Positions 26,933-35,475 of a stretch of DNA of 64,000 bases are shown here, piece by piece. The position numbers and the translations under genes were made by a program. The stretch covers positions 1 through 64,000 of the forward strand of contig JACPFV010000011.1 in assembly GCA_016182805.1 (NCBI GenBank), given 5' to 3'. The stretch comes from Gammaproteobacteria bacterium. Its GTDB lineage: Bacteria; Pseudomonadota; Gammaproteobacteria; Nevskiales; Nevskiaceae. How positions within the stretch are numbered: the first letter of the stretch is position 1; each line of letters opens with the position of its first letter. The notes beneath the pieces are model-generated. The model was not told the origin of the DNA. It saw nothing but the letters and a program-made list of their open reading frames with translations, and ran no database searches.

Positions 26933-28147
26933 TCAGCCCTCTCCGGGGTTCGGATTCAACTCCACCTGCGGCATCACCTCATTGTTCACGATCACCGGCT
27001 GCTGGTTGCGCAGCTTGAGCAGGCCGGAGGTCGCGACCTGCTCGCCGGCCATGACGCCTTCCAGGATGGCGACGAAGTCGCCGCGTATTTCGCCGACCTT
27101 GACGAAGCGCTGCACGACCTCCATCTGCGGCGCGGCCGGCTGGCCGGCGGCGGGCGCCGGGGCCGCTTCCGGCTTGGCCGCCTCGGCGGGCGCCTTGCGC
27201 GGCTGCACCAGGAACACCGAGCTGCCGTACGAGCTGTAGCTGATCGCGGTGCGCGGCACCGCCAGCACCTCGGTCTTGCCCGGCAGGTCCAGGCGCAGGC
27301 GGCCGAACATGCCGGCGCGCAGCCGCCGGTCCTTGTTGGCGAGCCGTCCGCGCACGATGAAGTTGCGCGTGGCCGCGTCGATCCTGGGCTCGATCGCGAG
27401 GATCCGGCCGCCGAACGTCCGCCCCGGATAGGCGTCCACGGCGACGGTGATCGCCAGGCCCGGTCGCACCACCGACAGGTGCATCTCCGGCAGCGCGAAG
27501 TCGATGTCGATCGGGTCGAGCGATTGCAGCGTGACGATGGCCGTGCCCGGCGCCAGGTACTGGCCGAGATTGACGTGGCGGATGCCCAGCACGCCGGCGA
27601 AGGGCGCGCGCAGGTCCTTCTTCGCCACCTTGGCCGCCTGCGCCTCGACCGCGGCGCGCGCGGCGGCGAGTTCCGCCAGCGCGGCGTCGTAATCGGACTT
27701 CGATACCACGTGGGATTCCAGCAGCTTGGCGCGACGGTCGCGGTTCAGCTCGGCCAGCTCGGCCTGCGCCTGCAGGCGCTTCAGTTCGCCGACCTCGGTG
27801 GAGGCGTCGAGCGTCACCAGGCGCTCGCCGGCGTCGACGATGTCGCCGGACTCGAAATGGATCGCCTGAACGATGCCGCCGGACTCGGTCGTGACCTCGG
27901 TGCCGTTCACCGCGACGAAGCTGCCCGGCGCCTCCAGCGAATTGTCCCAGCTCATCGGTGCGACCGCGGCGGTCGAGATCGTGGCCGGCGGCACCGGCAT
28001 GGCGTCGAAGTACCGGTTCATCGCCTTGGCGCCCATCCACTTCATGCCGAACACGGCGCCGAAGACCAGGGCGGTGACGAGCAGCATCAGGAACATGCGC
28101 AGTTTCATGGATCCGCTTCTCTTGGGATTGGTATCGGTGGGGTTCAT
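26933..28147 (-). CDS. RND efflux periplasmic adaptor subunit
   Basis: Membrane fusion protein, 404 residues from ATG 28147, which overlaps the TetR stop (ATGA). An internal ATG at 28108 (MKLRMFLMLLVTALVFGAV) would give 391 residues and places the membrane anchor at the very start. Features in order are an anchor helix, a lipoyl/barrel half (GGIVQAIHFESGDIVDAGE), a short coiled-coil hairpin (ELKRLQAQAELAELNRDRRA), the second lipoyl half (DLRAPFAGVLGIRHVNLGQY) and beta-barrel domains. An Ala/Pro-rich insert lies near residue 325. It links the RND pump to an outer-membrane channel. Confidence 0.92.
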   Translation of the reverse strand: MNPTDTNPKRSGSMKLRMFLMLLVTALVFGAVFGMKWMGAKAMNRYFDAMPVPPATISTAAVAPMSWDNSLEAPGSFVAVNGTEVTTESGGIVQAIHFESGDIVDAGERLVTLDASTEVGELKRLQAQAELAELNRDRRAKLLESHVVSKSDYDAALAELAAARAAVEAQAAKVAKKDLRAPFAGVLGIRHVNLGQYLAPGTAIVTLQSLDPIDIDFALPEMHLSVVRPGLAITVAVDAYPGRTFGGRILAIEPRIDAATRNFIVRGRLANKDRRLRAGMFGRLRLDLPGKTEVLAVPRTAISYSSYGSSVFLVQPRKAPAEAAKPEAAPAPAAGQPAAPQMEVVQRFVKVGEIRGDFVAILEGVMAGEQVATSGLLKLRNQQPVIVNNEVMPQVELNPNPGEG

Positions 28148-28938
28148 GGCGCGGTGCGCGGCGTTGCGGCCGCGCGCGGGGCGGCTCCGGCGGCCGGGGC
28201 CGCGTGGCACACGTCGTTGAATACGTCGCGACAGATGCGCTTGATCAGCGCGTCCAGCGCGCGCTTGTCCGCCGGGTCGGCCAGCGGCCGCCAGCCGAAG
28301 CCGTTCAGCAGGTGCTGCAAGTGGCGGCACATGAGGACGTACGGCTCGCGGATGCTGAAGTCCTCCAGCACGCCCTCGGCGTGGACCAGGTTGTGGAAGC
28401 CGAAGCACAGCGACCACAGGCCGGTGGCGAGCTCCTGCGGCGTCTGCCGCTGCAGCTCCAGGTCGCCGGCCGCCACCGCCTCCTCGACGATGCCGGCCAC
28501 GATCGCGCCGATCGGCTGGTTCGCCGCCAGCAGATCCTCGCGCCGGCGGGCGGAGGCCGCGCGCCACACCACCTCGCACAGCGCGTACTGCGCCAGGCGG
28601 AAATGCTCCGGGTTGCGCCGCACGAAAATCATGTCGGCGACGCCGATGGCGAACATGCGGTCGCGGGTGCTGGCGTTCCACTGCGCCACGCGCCGGAACA
28701 GGCCGGCGTGCTCGCGCAGGTTCTGCGTGGTCAGCGCGACCAGCAGATCCTCCTTGGAGGCGAAGTGCAGGTACAGCGTGCCGACCGCGTACTCGCAGCG
28801 GTCGGCCACGCGCGACATCTGCAGCTTGAGCAGGCCGTCCTCGCGCACCAGCTCGCGCGCGGCATTGAGGAAAAGCTGCTCTCGCTCCGCCACCTGGCGT
28901 TGGCGGCGCTCGCGGGTGCCCATGTCGGATGCGGCCAT
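28144..28938 (-). CDS. TetR/AcrR family transcriptional regulator
   Basis: Repressor-type regulator, 264 residues from ATG 28938; ATG 28923 is an alternative. The N-terminal helix-turn-helix is FLNAARELVREDGLLKLQMS, then RVADRCEYAVGTLYLHFASK with the family YLHFASKEDLL signature. The ligand domain follows, and the last 25 residues are an Ala/Pro-rich tail. It heads the TetR-adaptor-RND operon with overlapping junctions, so it probably autoregulates the pump. The tRNA-Arg gene lies upstream at 29063 on the other strand. Confidence 0.88.
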   Translation of the reverse strand: MAASDMGTRERRQRQVAEREQLFLNAARELVREDGLLKLQMSRVADRCEYAVGTLYLHFASKEDLLVALTTQNLREHAGLFRRVAQWNASTRDRMFAIGVADMIFVRRNPEHFRLAQYALCEVVWRAASARRREDLLAANQPIGAIVAGIVEEAVAAGDLELQRQTPQELATGLWSLCFGFHNLVHAEGVLEDFSIREPYVLMCRHLQHLLNGFGWRPLADPADKRALDALIKRICRDVFNDVCHAAPAAGAAPRAAATPRTAP

Positions 28939-29062
28939 TCGGCCGGAGAATGAACGATGGCGCAAACAATGAATCTAGTTCACAAGACTGTCAACAGGCG
29001 GTTCGCGTCTCACGTTTGTTGTTGAGTAGGCCGCGCAGAAGCTACGATTTGCCGCCTTTTGC

Positions 29063-29139
<77 letters not shown>

Positions 29140-29154
29140 CTTTGTCTGGGTCCG

Positions 29155-29198
29155 TTCCGGACACATAGGTAACGGATCATTCCGGAGACATGGGTAAC
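29155..29198. repeat. IS end-like direct repeats
   Basis: Two 19-bp copies of TTCCGGASACATRGGTAAC (29155-29173 and 29180-29198), 25 bp apart, 17 of 19 bases identical, begin 16 bp after the tRNA gene. Such repeated GGxxACATxGGTAAC-type ends are seen in IS481/IS3-like elements, and a transposase fragment follows immediately. The other end of the element was not found. Confidence 0.55.
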
Positions 29199-29482
29199 AC
29201 TTTTGCCGCGAACGGATTGTGCGCGCTCTCGACGCGCCCCGTCTCGTGGTCGAAGACGCCGAAGGCGTAGATCGCCTGAGTATTCGACAGCGCCTCGCAG
29301 CTCAGCAGGTAGCGGCTGGCTGCGTCCGTGATCGTGAACGGATAGCAGTAATGGTGATTCGCCAGCAGGAACTCGCCCTTGTAGTCGGCGCACCACAGGT
29401 CGTTGGGCTGCAGTGGCTCGGACAATGCCGTTCCGCAGGCCTTGTGCCGCCGACGCTTCCCGATCTTCGAGGGCTTGCGCAA
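29177..29482 (-). pseudogene. IS481-type transposase fragment
   Basis: A 101-codon remnant of a DDE integrase-core (rve) transposase. It contains the segment LQPNDLWCADYKGEFLLANH and YPFTITDAASRYLLSCEAL, which carry the first catalytic aspartate, and is preceded by the basic KIGKRRRHKA stretch. After CEALSNTQAIYAF it loses similarity; the second Asp and the Glu of the DDE triad are missing. The N-terminal helix-turn-helix region is also absent. It lies between the tRNA-Arg and the acyl-CoA operon and is a scar of an insertion. Confidence 0.75.
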
Positions 29483-29679
29483 GAGCGCCAGGATGCTTGG
29501 AGCCCATCGCCGTCCATCACCGCGATTCCCGAGGCAATCTGCTGGGTGGTTTCCGCGTCTTGCTTGTCTGCCTGCATGCTGTCCTGGGCGCTAACGAGAG
29601 GAGCGTGGACCAGCCGCGCCAGTGTCGCCATCGCCAACGTCATGCAGCTTGAGTGTCTCACCGCTCTCCCTGGATGCGT
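29483..29679. other. Junction region without an intact gene
   Basis: This stretch joins the transposase remnant to the thiolase operon. On the minus strand a short reading frame from about 29661 starts like a secreted protein (LARLVHAPLVSAQDSMQADK) and then runs into the transposase remnant in another frame. It may be the broken 5' end of a gene cut by the insertion, but it is too short to assign. Confidence 0.4.
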
Positions 29680-30918
29680 CTATTTGCTCAAGATGTTCAC
29701 GGCAACTGCAGCCTCCTCGATGCCCTGAAGGCCGCCTCCGTTCTCTTGAATCGCGTGCCTTGCGTTCTCTACCTGCCGAGGCCCGGCTTCACCTCGTAGT
29801 TGCGTCACCAGTTCGAACAACTGGCCGATCCCGGTTGCGCCGAGCGGGTGCCCCTTCGACTCGAGCCCGCCAGACGTGTTGACCGGAATGCGGCCTCCGA
29901 GCGTGAACTCGCCTCGCTCCGCCGCTGGACCGCCTTGACCGAACGGCACGAACCCGAGGTTCTCCACCTGGATGATTTCTCCCATGGCACTGGCGTCGTG
30001 CACCTCGGCGACGTCGATGTCGCTCGGACCAAGTCCCGCAACTTCGTAGGCCTGCCTGGCCGTCAGGTGGCCGACGCTGAGATCGGGCCGGTCGAGTGGA
30101 CGATTCGTGAAGCTGCGCAGGACGCTTGCCAGCACCCTCACGCTTCGCTCACGGCGGGCGCCGATGCGCTTGAGCCCAGCCTCGGTGCAAACGACGACGG
30201 CGGCTGCACCGTCCGTGAGGGGCGCGCACATCGGCAACGTCAGCGGATAGGTGATCGGAGCGGCTGCGAGCACCTCGTCGACGCTGAAACGCTTCCTGAA
30301 CTGCGAGTAGGGGTTGTTGGTGGAGTGGCCGTGGTTCTTGGCCGACACCGCGGCAATCTGGCGCTGCGTCGTCCCCCAAGCTTTCATGTGGTGCCGGCAC
30401 AGGGCAGCGTAGATCGCCATGAATCGGCTATAGGGCTTGTCCGACTCGCTGTTCGCTGGCGGCTCGACTCCTTCGCCCATCCTGACCAGCGTCCGATAGT
30501 TCTCGTCGGCACGCGATACGTCCCATCCGGCGTCGAAGAGCGCCATCGCCTTGGCCTTGTCGGGAATGTTCATCTTCTCCGCGCCGAGCGCCAGCGCGAC
30601 ATCGCAGGCGCCGGCCTTGAGGCTCTGCACGGCCAGGTGAAAGGCGGAGCTGCCTGACGCGCACGCGTTCTCGACGTTGAAGACCGGGATGCCCTCGATC
30701 CCGATCTTGCTGAACACGACCTGCCCGGGGATCGAGAGTTGACCCTGCAGCGGACCATTCGTCACGCTGGCGTAGTAGGCCACTTCCAGGTCTTTCGTCT
30801 TGCAGCCGGCGTCCGCGAGCGCGCCATTCAGCGCTTCGCCGGCCAGATCGTGCAAGGGCCGCTCGTGGTGGCGACCGAACACGGTCATGGCGATTCCCGC
30901 GATGTAGATGTCACCCAT
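29680..30918 (-). CDS. Thiolase family protein (SCP-x-like)
   Basis: Thiolase-fold enzyme, 412 residues, usual for the SCP2-thiolase branch. The nucleophilic cysteine lies in VENACASGSSAFHLAV near residue 85, the histidine in AEVHDASAMGEI, and the C-terminal GGLESKGHPLGATG loop near residue 345. This differs from Ltp2-type aldolases, which lack the cysteine, so true thiolysis or condensation is expected. It is the last gene of the five-gene acyl-CoA operon (34073-35353 to here). A 69-bp duplicated sequence separates it from the broken SDR gene. It probably releases acetyl- or propionyl-CoA in the final step. Confidence 0.88.
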   Translation of the reverse strand: MGDIYIAGIAMTVFGRHHERPLHDLAGEALNGALADAGCKTKDLEVAYYASVTNGPLQGQLSIPGQVVFSKIGIEGIPVFNVENACASGSSAFHLAVQSLKAGACDVALALGAEKMNIPDKAKAMALFDAGWDVSRADENYRTLVRMGEGVEPPANSESDKPYSRFMAIYAALCRHHMKAWGTTQRQIAAVSAKNHGHSTNNPYSQFRKRFSVDEVLAAAPITYPLTLPMCAPLTDGAAAVVVCTEAGLKRIGARRERSVRVLASVLRSFTNRPLDRPDLSVGHLTARQAYEVAGLGPSDIDVAEVHDASAMGEIIQVENLGFVPFGQGGPAAERGEFTLGGRIPVNTSGGLESKGHPLGATGIGQLFELVTQLRGEAGPRQVENARHAIQENGGGLQGIEEAAVAVNILSK

Positions 30919-30933
30919 GGCTCGATCGAGGGA

Positions 30934-31071
30934 CTATGCCGTCAGGCGCCGCATCAGAGCCGGATAGGCATCGGGAAACAGTCGCGCGATCCAGAACATG
31001 GCCTATGCCGTCAGGCGCCGCATCAGAGCCGGATAGGCATCGGGAAACAGTCGCGCGATCCAGAACATGGC
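30934..31071. repeat. 69-bp perfect tandem duplication
   Basis: Copies 30934-31002 and 31003-31071 are identical, and identity continues 2 more bases. The unit encodes, on the minus strand, the last 22 codons and the TAG stop of the SDR pseudogene. Because 69 is a multiple of 3 and includes the stop, the distal copy is left untranslated between the SDR and thiolase genes. Confidence 0.97.
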
Positions 31072-31326
31072 CTTGGCCATGTGACCCTGGTCGGCGTGAT
31101 CGAAGAACGCCTTGCGCGACGACGCGTCGAACACATATGCGCGGACGTCGCACTGGGCCAGCGAGCGCACGGTCTCGTCGAGCGCGCTGCGGTTGATATC
31201 CGACAACGCCAGTCGCGCACCGCGAACTGCCAGTTGTCGCGCCAATGCACGTCCGATGCCGGAGCCAGCACCGGCGATGACCACGACCTTGTCCCGGAAT
31301 TGACACTGCTGACGCGGGCACCCCAT
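31003..31326 (-). pseudogene. Short-chain dehydrogenase with internal deletion
   Basis: The reading frame from ATG 31326 begins as a normal SDR (KVVVIAGAGSGIGRALARQL, then ALSDINRSALDETVRSL) but jumps at FFDHADQ directly to the C-terminal helix MAKAMFWIARLFPDAYPALM. About 120-150 residues holding NNAG, the catalytic Ser and YxxxK are missing, so the 107-residue product cannot be an active SDR. It lies 2 nt after the CoA ligase stop in the acyl-CoA operon. The 3' end is duplicated downstream. Loss of this step would have to be covered by another SDR. Confidence 0.85.
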
Positions 31327-31328
31327 GG

Positions 31329-32897
31329 CTAGATCCGCCGTCCCTGATCGCGCCAGTAGCGGTCGCGCAAGTCCTTCTTCAGGACCTTGCCAACCGCGCT
31401 GCGTGGAAGCGCGTCGATGAAATCGACGGACTTCGGAGCCTTCACCGACCCGAGACGGTCCTTGCACAGCGCGATGAGTTCTTCCTCGGACACCTGCTTG
31501 CCCTTGTTCAGCTCGACCACCGCCTTGACCGACTCGCCCCAGTCGGGGTGCGGGACACCAATCACCGCGCAGTCCTGTATGGCGGGATGACTCCACAGCA
31601 CCTGCTCGACCTCGCTGGGATAGACGTTGAATCCGCCGCTGATGATCATGTCCTTCTTGCGATCGGTGATGTGCAGGTACCCGTGCGCGTCGAGATGACC
31701 GATGTCGCCGGTGTGCAGCCAGCCGTTGCGTATCGCTTCTGCCGTCTTGTCCGGCGCTTTGTAGTAGCCCTTCATCACCAGGTCGCCGCGCACACAGATC
31801 TCGCCGGTCTTGCCGGTCGGCAGGATCGAGCCGGCGTCATCCAGGATCTCGACGCCGATGAGCGGGTTCGGCCTACCGACGGAAGCCAGGCGCTCATCGG
31901 AGGCAGGTTGCCCGTCGGTGAAGTGCTCGCCCGGCGAGAGGTAGGCAATCGATGCCGGACACTCGGTCTGGCCGTAGCCACCCATCATCACTGGACCGAT
32001 GACCTGGAGCGCCTGCTTCAGTTTCTCGACCGACATCGGCGCCGCGCCATACATCAGGTACTTGAGCGATGTGAAGTCAACCTTCTTGTCCAGGTCGGGA
32101 ACATCGAGGAGGCGATAGATCACCGTCGGCGGCAGGAAGAGCTCGGTGACCTTATGTTTCGGGATGGCAGCGAGCAGCACCGCGGGATCGGGCTTGGTGA
32201 CGACGACAACAGTCCCGCCTCGAGCCGTGCACGGCACGGACAGGAGGCCAGCGGTGTGTGTCATGGGTGCAGCGGCGAGGTTGACGATCGGCTCTTCGGC
32301 CCCGTAGTAACACGACATCATGAAGTGGCCACAAAAGGTCTGCGCCGACCGGTGTGTGTTCATGACGCCTTTCGGCTTGCCGGTCGTTCCGCCGGTGGCC
32401 GAAAGCAGAATGACGTCGTCCATGTCGACGGCGACGTTGGGCTTGGTCGCCGGATGCTCCTGCACCCACGTTTCGAGCGGCACCGACCCGGGGACCTCCG
32501 TGGCCTGCCCGTCGATGCAGACCCACAGCCTGACTTTCGGCAGCTTCGTCTTCAGGTCGGCAATGACGGATGCGAAGGACTTTTGGAAGAACAGGATCTC
32601 GCAGTCGAACTCCTCCAGCAGCGACAGGTTCTCCGCTGGTGGATTCCTGGCACCGACCGGGATCCAGCACATGTTCGCTCGCCAGAGCCCCAGCGTGCAG
32701 ATCCAGGCAGTGACATCGTTTCCCGCCCAGACCGCGCCCTTGGTCTCTTTCGCGTAGCCCGCGGCAAGCAGGCCGTTGGCAATGCGGCAGGACAGCTCGC
32801 CCACCTCGTCGAAGCGGTAGGTGCGATCATCCTGGATGTACGCGGCACCGCTGGGATTGATGCGCCAGCCGCGATCGAAGAAATCGATGATGGCCAT
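31329..32897 (-). CDS. Acyl-CoA synthetase (AMP-binding)
   Basis: ANL-superfamily acid:CoA ligase, 522 residues. The P-loop is LLSATGGTTGKPKGVMNTHR near residue 168. The adenine-binding segment is GGYGQTECPAS near residue 305. GWLHTGDIGHLDAHGYLHI and the hinge DRKKDMIISGGFNVYP are intact, and the catalytic lysine lies in PRSAVGKVLKKDLRD near the end. It activates a carboxylic acid for the beta-oxidation-like genes around it; a steroid or terpenoid side chain or another hydrophobic acid is possible. It lies 12 nt after the saccharopine-dehydrogenase-like gene in one operon. Confidence 0.9.
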   Translation of the reverse strand: MAIIDFFDRGWRINPSGAAYIQDDRTYRFDEVGELSCRIANGLLAAGYAKETKGAVWAGNDVTAWICTLGLWRANMCWIPVGARNPPAENLSLLEEFDCEILFFQKSFASVIADLKTKLPKVRLWVCIDGQATEVPGSVPLETWVQEHPATKPNVAVDMDDVILLSATGGTTGKPKGVMNTHRSAQTFCGHFMMSCYYGAEEPIVNLAAAPMTHTAGLLSVPCTARGGTVVVVTKPDPAVLLAAIPKHKVTELFLPPTVIYRLLDVPDLDKKVDFTSLKYLMYGAAPMSVEKLKQALQVIGPVMMGGYGQTECPASIAYLSPGEHFTDGQPASDERLASVGRPNPLIGVEILDDAGSILPTGKTGEICVRGDLVMKGYYKAPDKTAEAIRNGWLHTGDIGHLDAHGYLHITDRKKDMIISGGFNVYPSEVEQVLWSHPAIQDCAVIGVPHPDWGESVKAVVELNKGKQVSEEELIALCKDRLGSVKAPKSVDFIDALPRSAVGKVLKKDLRDRYWRDQGRRI

Positions 32898-32909
32898 GCC
32901 GCTTGGCTC

Positions 32910-34043
32910 TCAGAGCTGCTGCACGGAAGCCCGCGCCAGGCCTCGCTGTTCGAGGAAGCCGAGCAGGTAGCGGTGACCGAAAGCCTTGGACCCCGAAGCG
33001 AATCCGACCTTGGCCGTGTCGTTGTCAAGCAGCTTCATCGCGCCGGCGCACTGGACAGCGCCAGTGGAGATGTACGACGTGACGCCGTGCACCGTGGCTC
33101 GCACTGCGGCGAGCTGACCGCGACCGACGGCGAAATCGACCGTGCGCTGCGCCGTGGTGCGCTCGCGCGGCGGCATCGACGGCGTCGTGGAATCGACCAT
33201 GCTCTTGATGACTACGTTCTGCTGCTCTTTCGGCAGCTTCTTGTATTCGGCATCCCACTTGGCGCCGAGCGAGTGGACCAGCTTCATCACGTCGTTATCG
33301 TAGAAACCCACATAAGACGTGCAGGAGCGCACTCGCGCGTCGTGCTGGAAATAGACCGGCAGCGACGTGCCGCCCCAAGGTAGGGAAAAGACCGGTTGCA
33401 CGAAGTTCTGGTCAACGATGTTGACTGTGGTGCCATAGGCATGCGGCACCAGCTGCTTCTCCCACAGGTAGCAGGCCTCCTGGCGGTAGAGCTCGAAGAT
33501 CGAGGCGGTCGAGCCGACGGTGACTCCAGAAGCGGCGAAGCGCGGGCCGCGGCAAAGCGTTGCCGTCTCGAGCACGTCGATCCCGGGGGTTTCCAGCGCG
33601 ATTTCGGCGGCAATCTCCGAGAATGTGTACATGTAGGCGAGGGACGGCGACACGAGGAGGCCCGCCTGTCGGTAGATCTCCCCGAAGCCATCGCGGACCG
33701 AGCGCACGTAGGCCTGTTCGCCGGACGTGTCGAGGTAGTGGCACCCGGCCTTCAGTGCGGCCTCCACCGCGACCAGCCCGAAGTTGATGAACGGGCCGAC
33801 GGTATTGCAGACGACTTTCGCGCCCTTGAACGCCTGGGTCAGCGCACTGACGCTGTGCTCGGCCTGGACGATCTCGTAGGTCGCCGACTCGAGCCGGACC
33901 ACCCGCTGGGCCATCATCTCCTTGACCCGACCCGCGTTGCGCGCCACCGCCGTGAACGGAATCTGCTGGTCGATCAGCCAGTCCATGATCAGCATGCCGG
34001 TGAAGCCGCTGGCGCCGTAAACGACGACGGGATACTTCGCCAT
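32910..34043 (-). CDS. Saccharopine-dehydrogenase-like NAD(P)-binding protein (DUF5938-like)
   Basis: Protein of 377 residues. The N-terminal Rossmann motif is YPVVVYGASGFTGMLIMDWL, and VVCNTVGPFINFGLVAVEA and CHYLDTSGEQAYVRSV are the marks of saccharopine dehydrogenase/trans-acting enoyl reductase-like proteins. The C-terminal half (from about residue 130) does not resemble lysine enzymes; I place it with DUF5938-type proteins with moderate confidence. Operon position between acyl-CoA dehydrogenase and CoA ligase suggests a redox step on the same substrate. Confidence 0.75.
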   Translation of the reverse strand: MAKYPVVVYGASGFTGMLIMDWLIDQQIPFTAVARNAGRVKEMMAQRVVRLESATYEIVQAEHSVSALTQAFKGAKVVCNTVGPFINFGLVAVEAALKAGCHYLDTSGEQAYVRSVRDGFGEIYRQAGLLVSPSLAYMYTFSEIAAEIALETPGIDVLETATLCRGPRFAASGVTVGSTASIFELYRQEACYLWEKQLVPHAYGTTVNIVDQNFVQPVFSLPWGGTSLPVYFQHDARVRSCTSYVGFYDNDVMKLVHSLGAKWDAEYKKLPKEQQNVVIKSMVDSTTPSMPPRERTTAQRTVDFAVGRGQLAAVRATVHGVTSYISTGAVQCAGAMKLLDNDTAKVGFASGSKAFGHRYLLGFLEQRGLARASVQQL

Positions 34044-34072
34044 GATGTTCTCCTCGGTTATCGAAGTGCGAT

Positions 34073-35353
34073 TCAGCCCTGCGCCCAGCCTTCGGCATAC
34101 AGCTGCTGGGCGAGCAACCCGAGACGGGTGGTGAGGATCTGGTTCTCGCCGTCCTCAATCAGGGCAACGCGTGCATCGCGGAAAATCTTCTCGATCGGAT
34201 ACTCACGAGAAATCCCGGCACCGCCGAGCAGCTGAAACGCCTCGGTGACGACCTTCATGGCCTCCTCCGTCACGGTAACCTTGGCTGCGGCGGTGACGTA
34301 GGGATGCGTGTTCGGCGAGAGGCGCGCGTAGGTCAGCGACCGACGCGCGACGGCGCGCGCGGCCTCAACCCGGCGGAGCATGTCGCCGAGCCGAAAGCGC
34401 GTGAGCTGATGGTCGATGAGCAGTCGCCCGCCTTGCCGCCGCTCATGGCAGTACTGCAGCGCCAGCTCGAAGGCGGCCCGGGCGACGCCGGTGAACAGCT
34501 GCGACATGTGGGTGCCGGCGTAGGACCACGCCGACGCAAGGTTTCCGTAGTACTCGTCCCTCAGCGCCAGCGCAAAGCGCTTCGGGATCCGGACGTTGTC
34601 GAAGTAGATCTCCCCCTGAGGGAGCGCGCGCTGGCCGATTTTTTCCAGAGGCCTGCCGCGCGACACGCCGGGACGATCGAGCGGGATCATCACCGTCATG
34701 CCTCTGGGGAGTCCCTCGGCGTCATAAAAGCCGTCGCCGTAGTCGGCGCCAATGTAGCCGAGGGCCACCTGGGCGATCGCCCCGTTCGACACCCAGGCGG
34801 AGCACTGCCCCTTGATGACGATCTCGTCGCCGGAAATCGTCCCCCACAGGTTCCCCTTGTTGCCCGGCCGGTTCTCCGGCCAGTCGCGTCGCATGTCGAA
34901 GACATGGGTGTCACTGCCCTTGTCGGGATGCGTGATCATCCAGCAGCCGATCTTTCCGGCGCACAGTTCGACCAGCTCCGGCTTCTGTGCCGCCAGCGCC
35001 ATCTGGCGCGGAAAGTCGGCGACCGCCAGCGAGACGCCCAGGCCCGAGTCTCCCCACCCGAGCTCCTCACCGACCAGCGACTCGATACGGATCGCCACGT
35101 CGGGAGGCAGCTGGGCCAGCAGGGCGGGATCGAAGCCGAGCTTTGAAAACTCGCCGAAGACCGTCCAGAGCGGCGAGCCTGGGGCGACGACCTGCTCGGC
35201 CGTCAGCTTGTCCAGCTCTCGACCCACAGGCCGGAGGACTTCCTTCGCGAAGCGGTGCATGCCCGTCTGGATGGCCGCTTCCTCGCCGGTCAGCGGTACC
35301 TCGAACCCGGTGAGGCTGGCAAGCGGCAGCACCAAATCCTTGTTCAGTCGCAC
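34073..35353 (-). CDS. Acyl-CoA dehydrogenase family protein
   Basis: FAD-dependent dehydrogenase fold, 426 residues. The N-terminal helical domain begins FEVPLTGEEAAIQTGMHRFA. The beta domain has DMRRDWPENRPGNK and ISGDEIVIKGQCSAWVSNGA. The C-terminal part contains FQLLGGAGISREYPIEKIFRD and ALIEDGENQIL, where the Glu replaces the usual YEGT base context. It is the first gene of the operon, divergent from the AraC regulator at 35476. The chain length or ring substrate cannot be predicted. Confidence 0.87.
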   Translation of the reverse strand: MRLNKDLVLPLASLTGFEVPLTGEEAAIQTGMHRFAKEVLRPVGRELDKLTAEQVVAPGSPLWTVFGEFSKLGFDPALLAQLPPDVAIRIESLVGEELGWGDSGLGVSLAVADFPRQMALAAQKPELVELCAGKIGCWMITHPDKGSDTHVFDMRRDWPENRPGNKGNLWGTISGDEIVIKGQCSAWVSNGAIAQVALGYIGADYGDGFYDAEGLPRGMTVMIPLDRPGVSRGRPLEKIGQRALPQGEIYFDNVRIPKRFALALRDEYYGNLASAWSYAGTHMSQLFTGVARAAFELALQYCHERRQGGRLLIDHQLTRFRLGDMLRRVEAARAVARRSLTYARLSPNTHPYVTAAAKVTVTEEAMKVVTEAFQLLGGAGISREYPIEKIFRDARVALIEDGENQILTTRLGLLAQQLYAEGWAQG

Positions 35354-35475
35354 GTCCGATCTCCTCTCTCAGCGCATCGCATTGAGTGGATTCTGGTCCG
35401 CCGCCGGAAGCCTCGCTGTCGGCAACGGCGCGCATTTTTGTCAGAATCCGATCATCACCCGAGAGGAGGCCGGTC

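Noticed and set aside
24142-27018. 958-codon open frame on the plus strand opposite the RND pump
   Set aside because: Low-complexity His/Gln/Arg/Asp composition and no domain; it is the complement of an unmistakable AcrB-type gene.
28970-28982. Imperfect dyad TGAA-N5-TTCA upstream of the TetR gene
   Set aside because: Only 4-bp arms, and no second copy; too weak to call a TetR operator.
29680-30918. Ltp2-type steroid side-chain aldolase
   Set aside because: The thiolase nucleophile cysteine (ACASGSS) is present, whereas Ltp2-type aldolases lack it.
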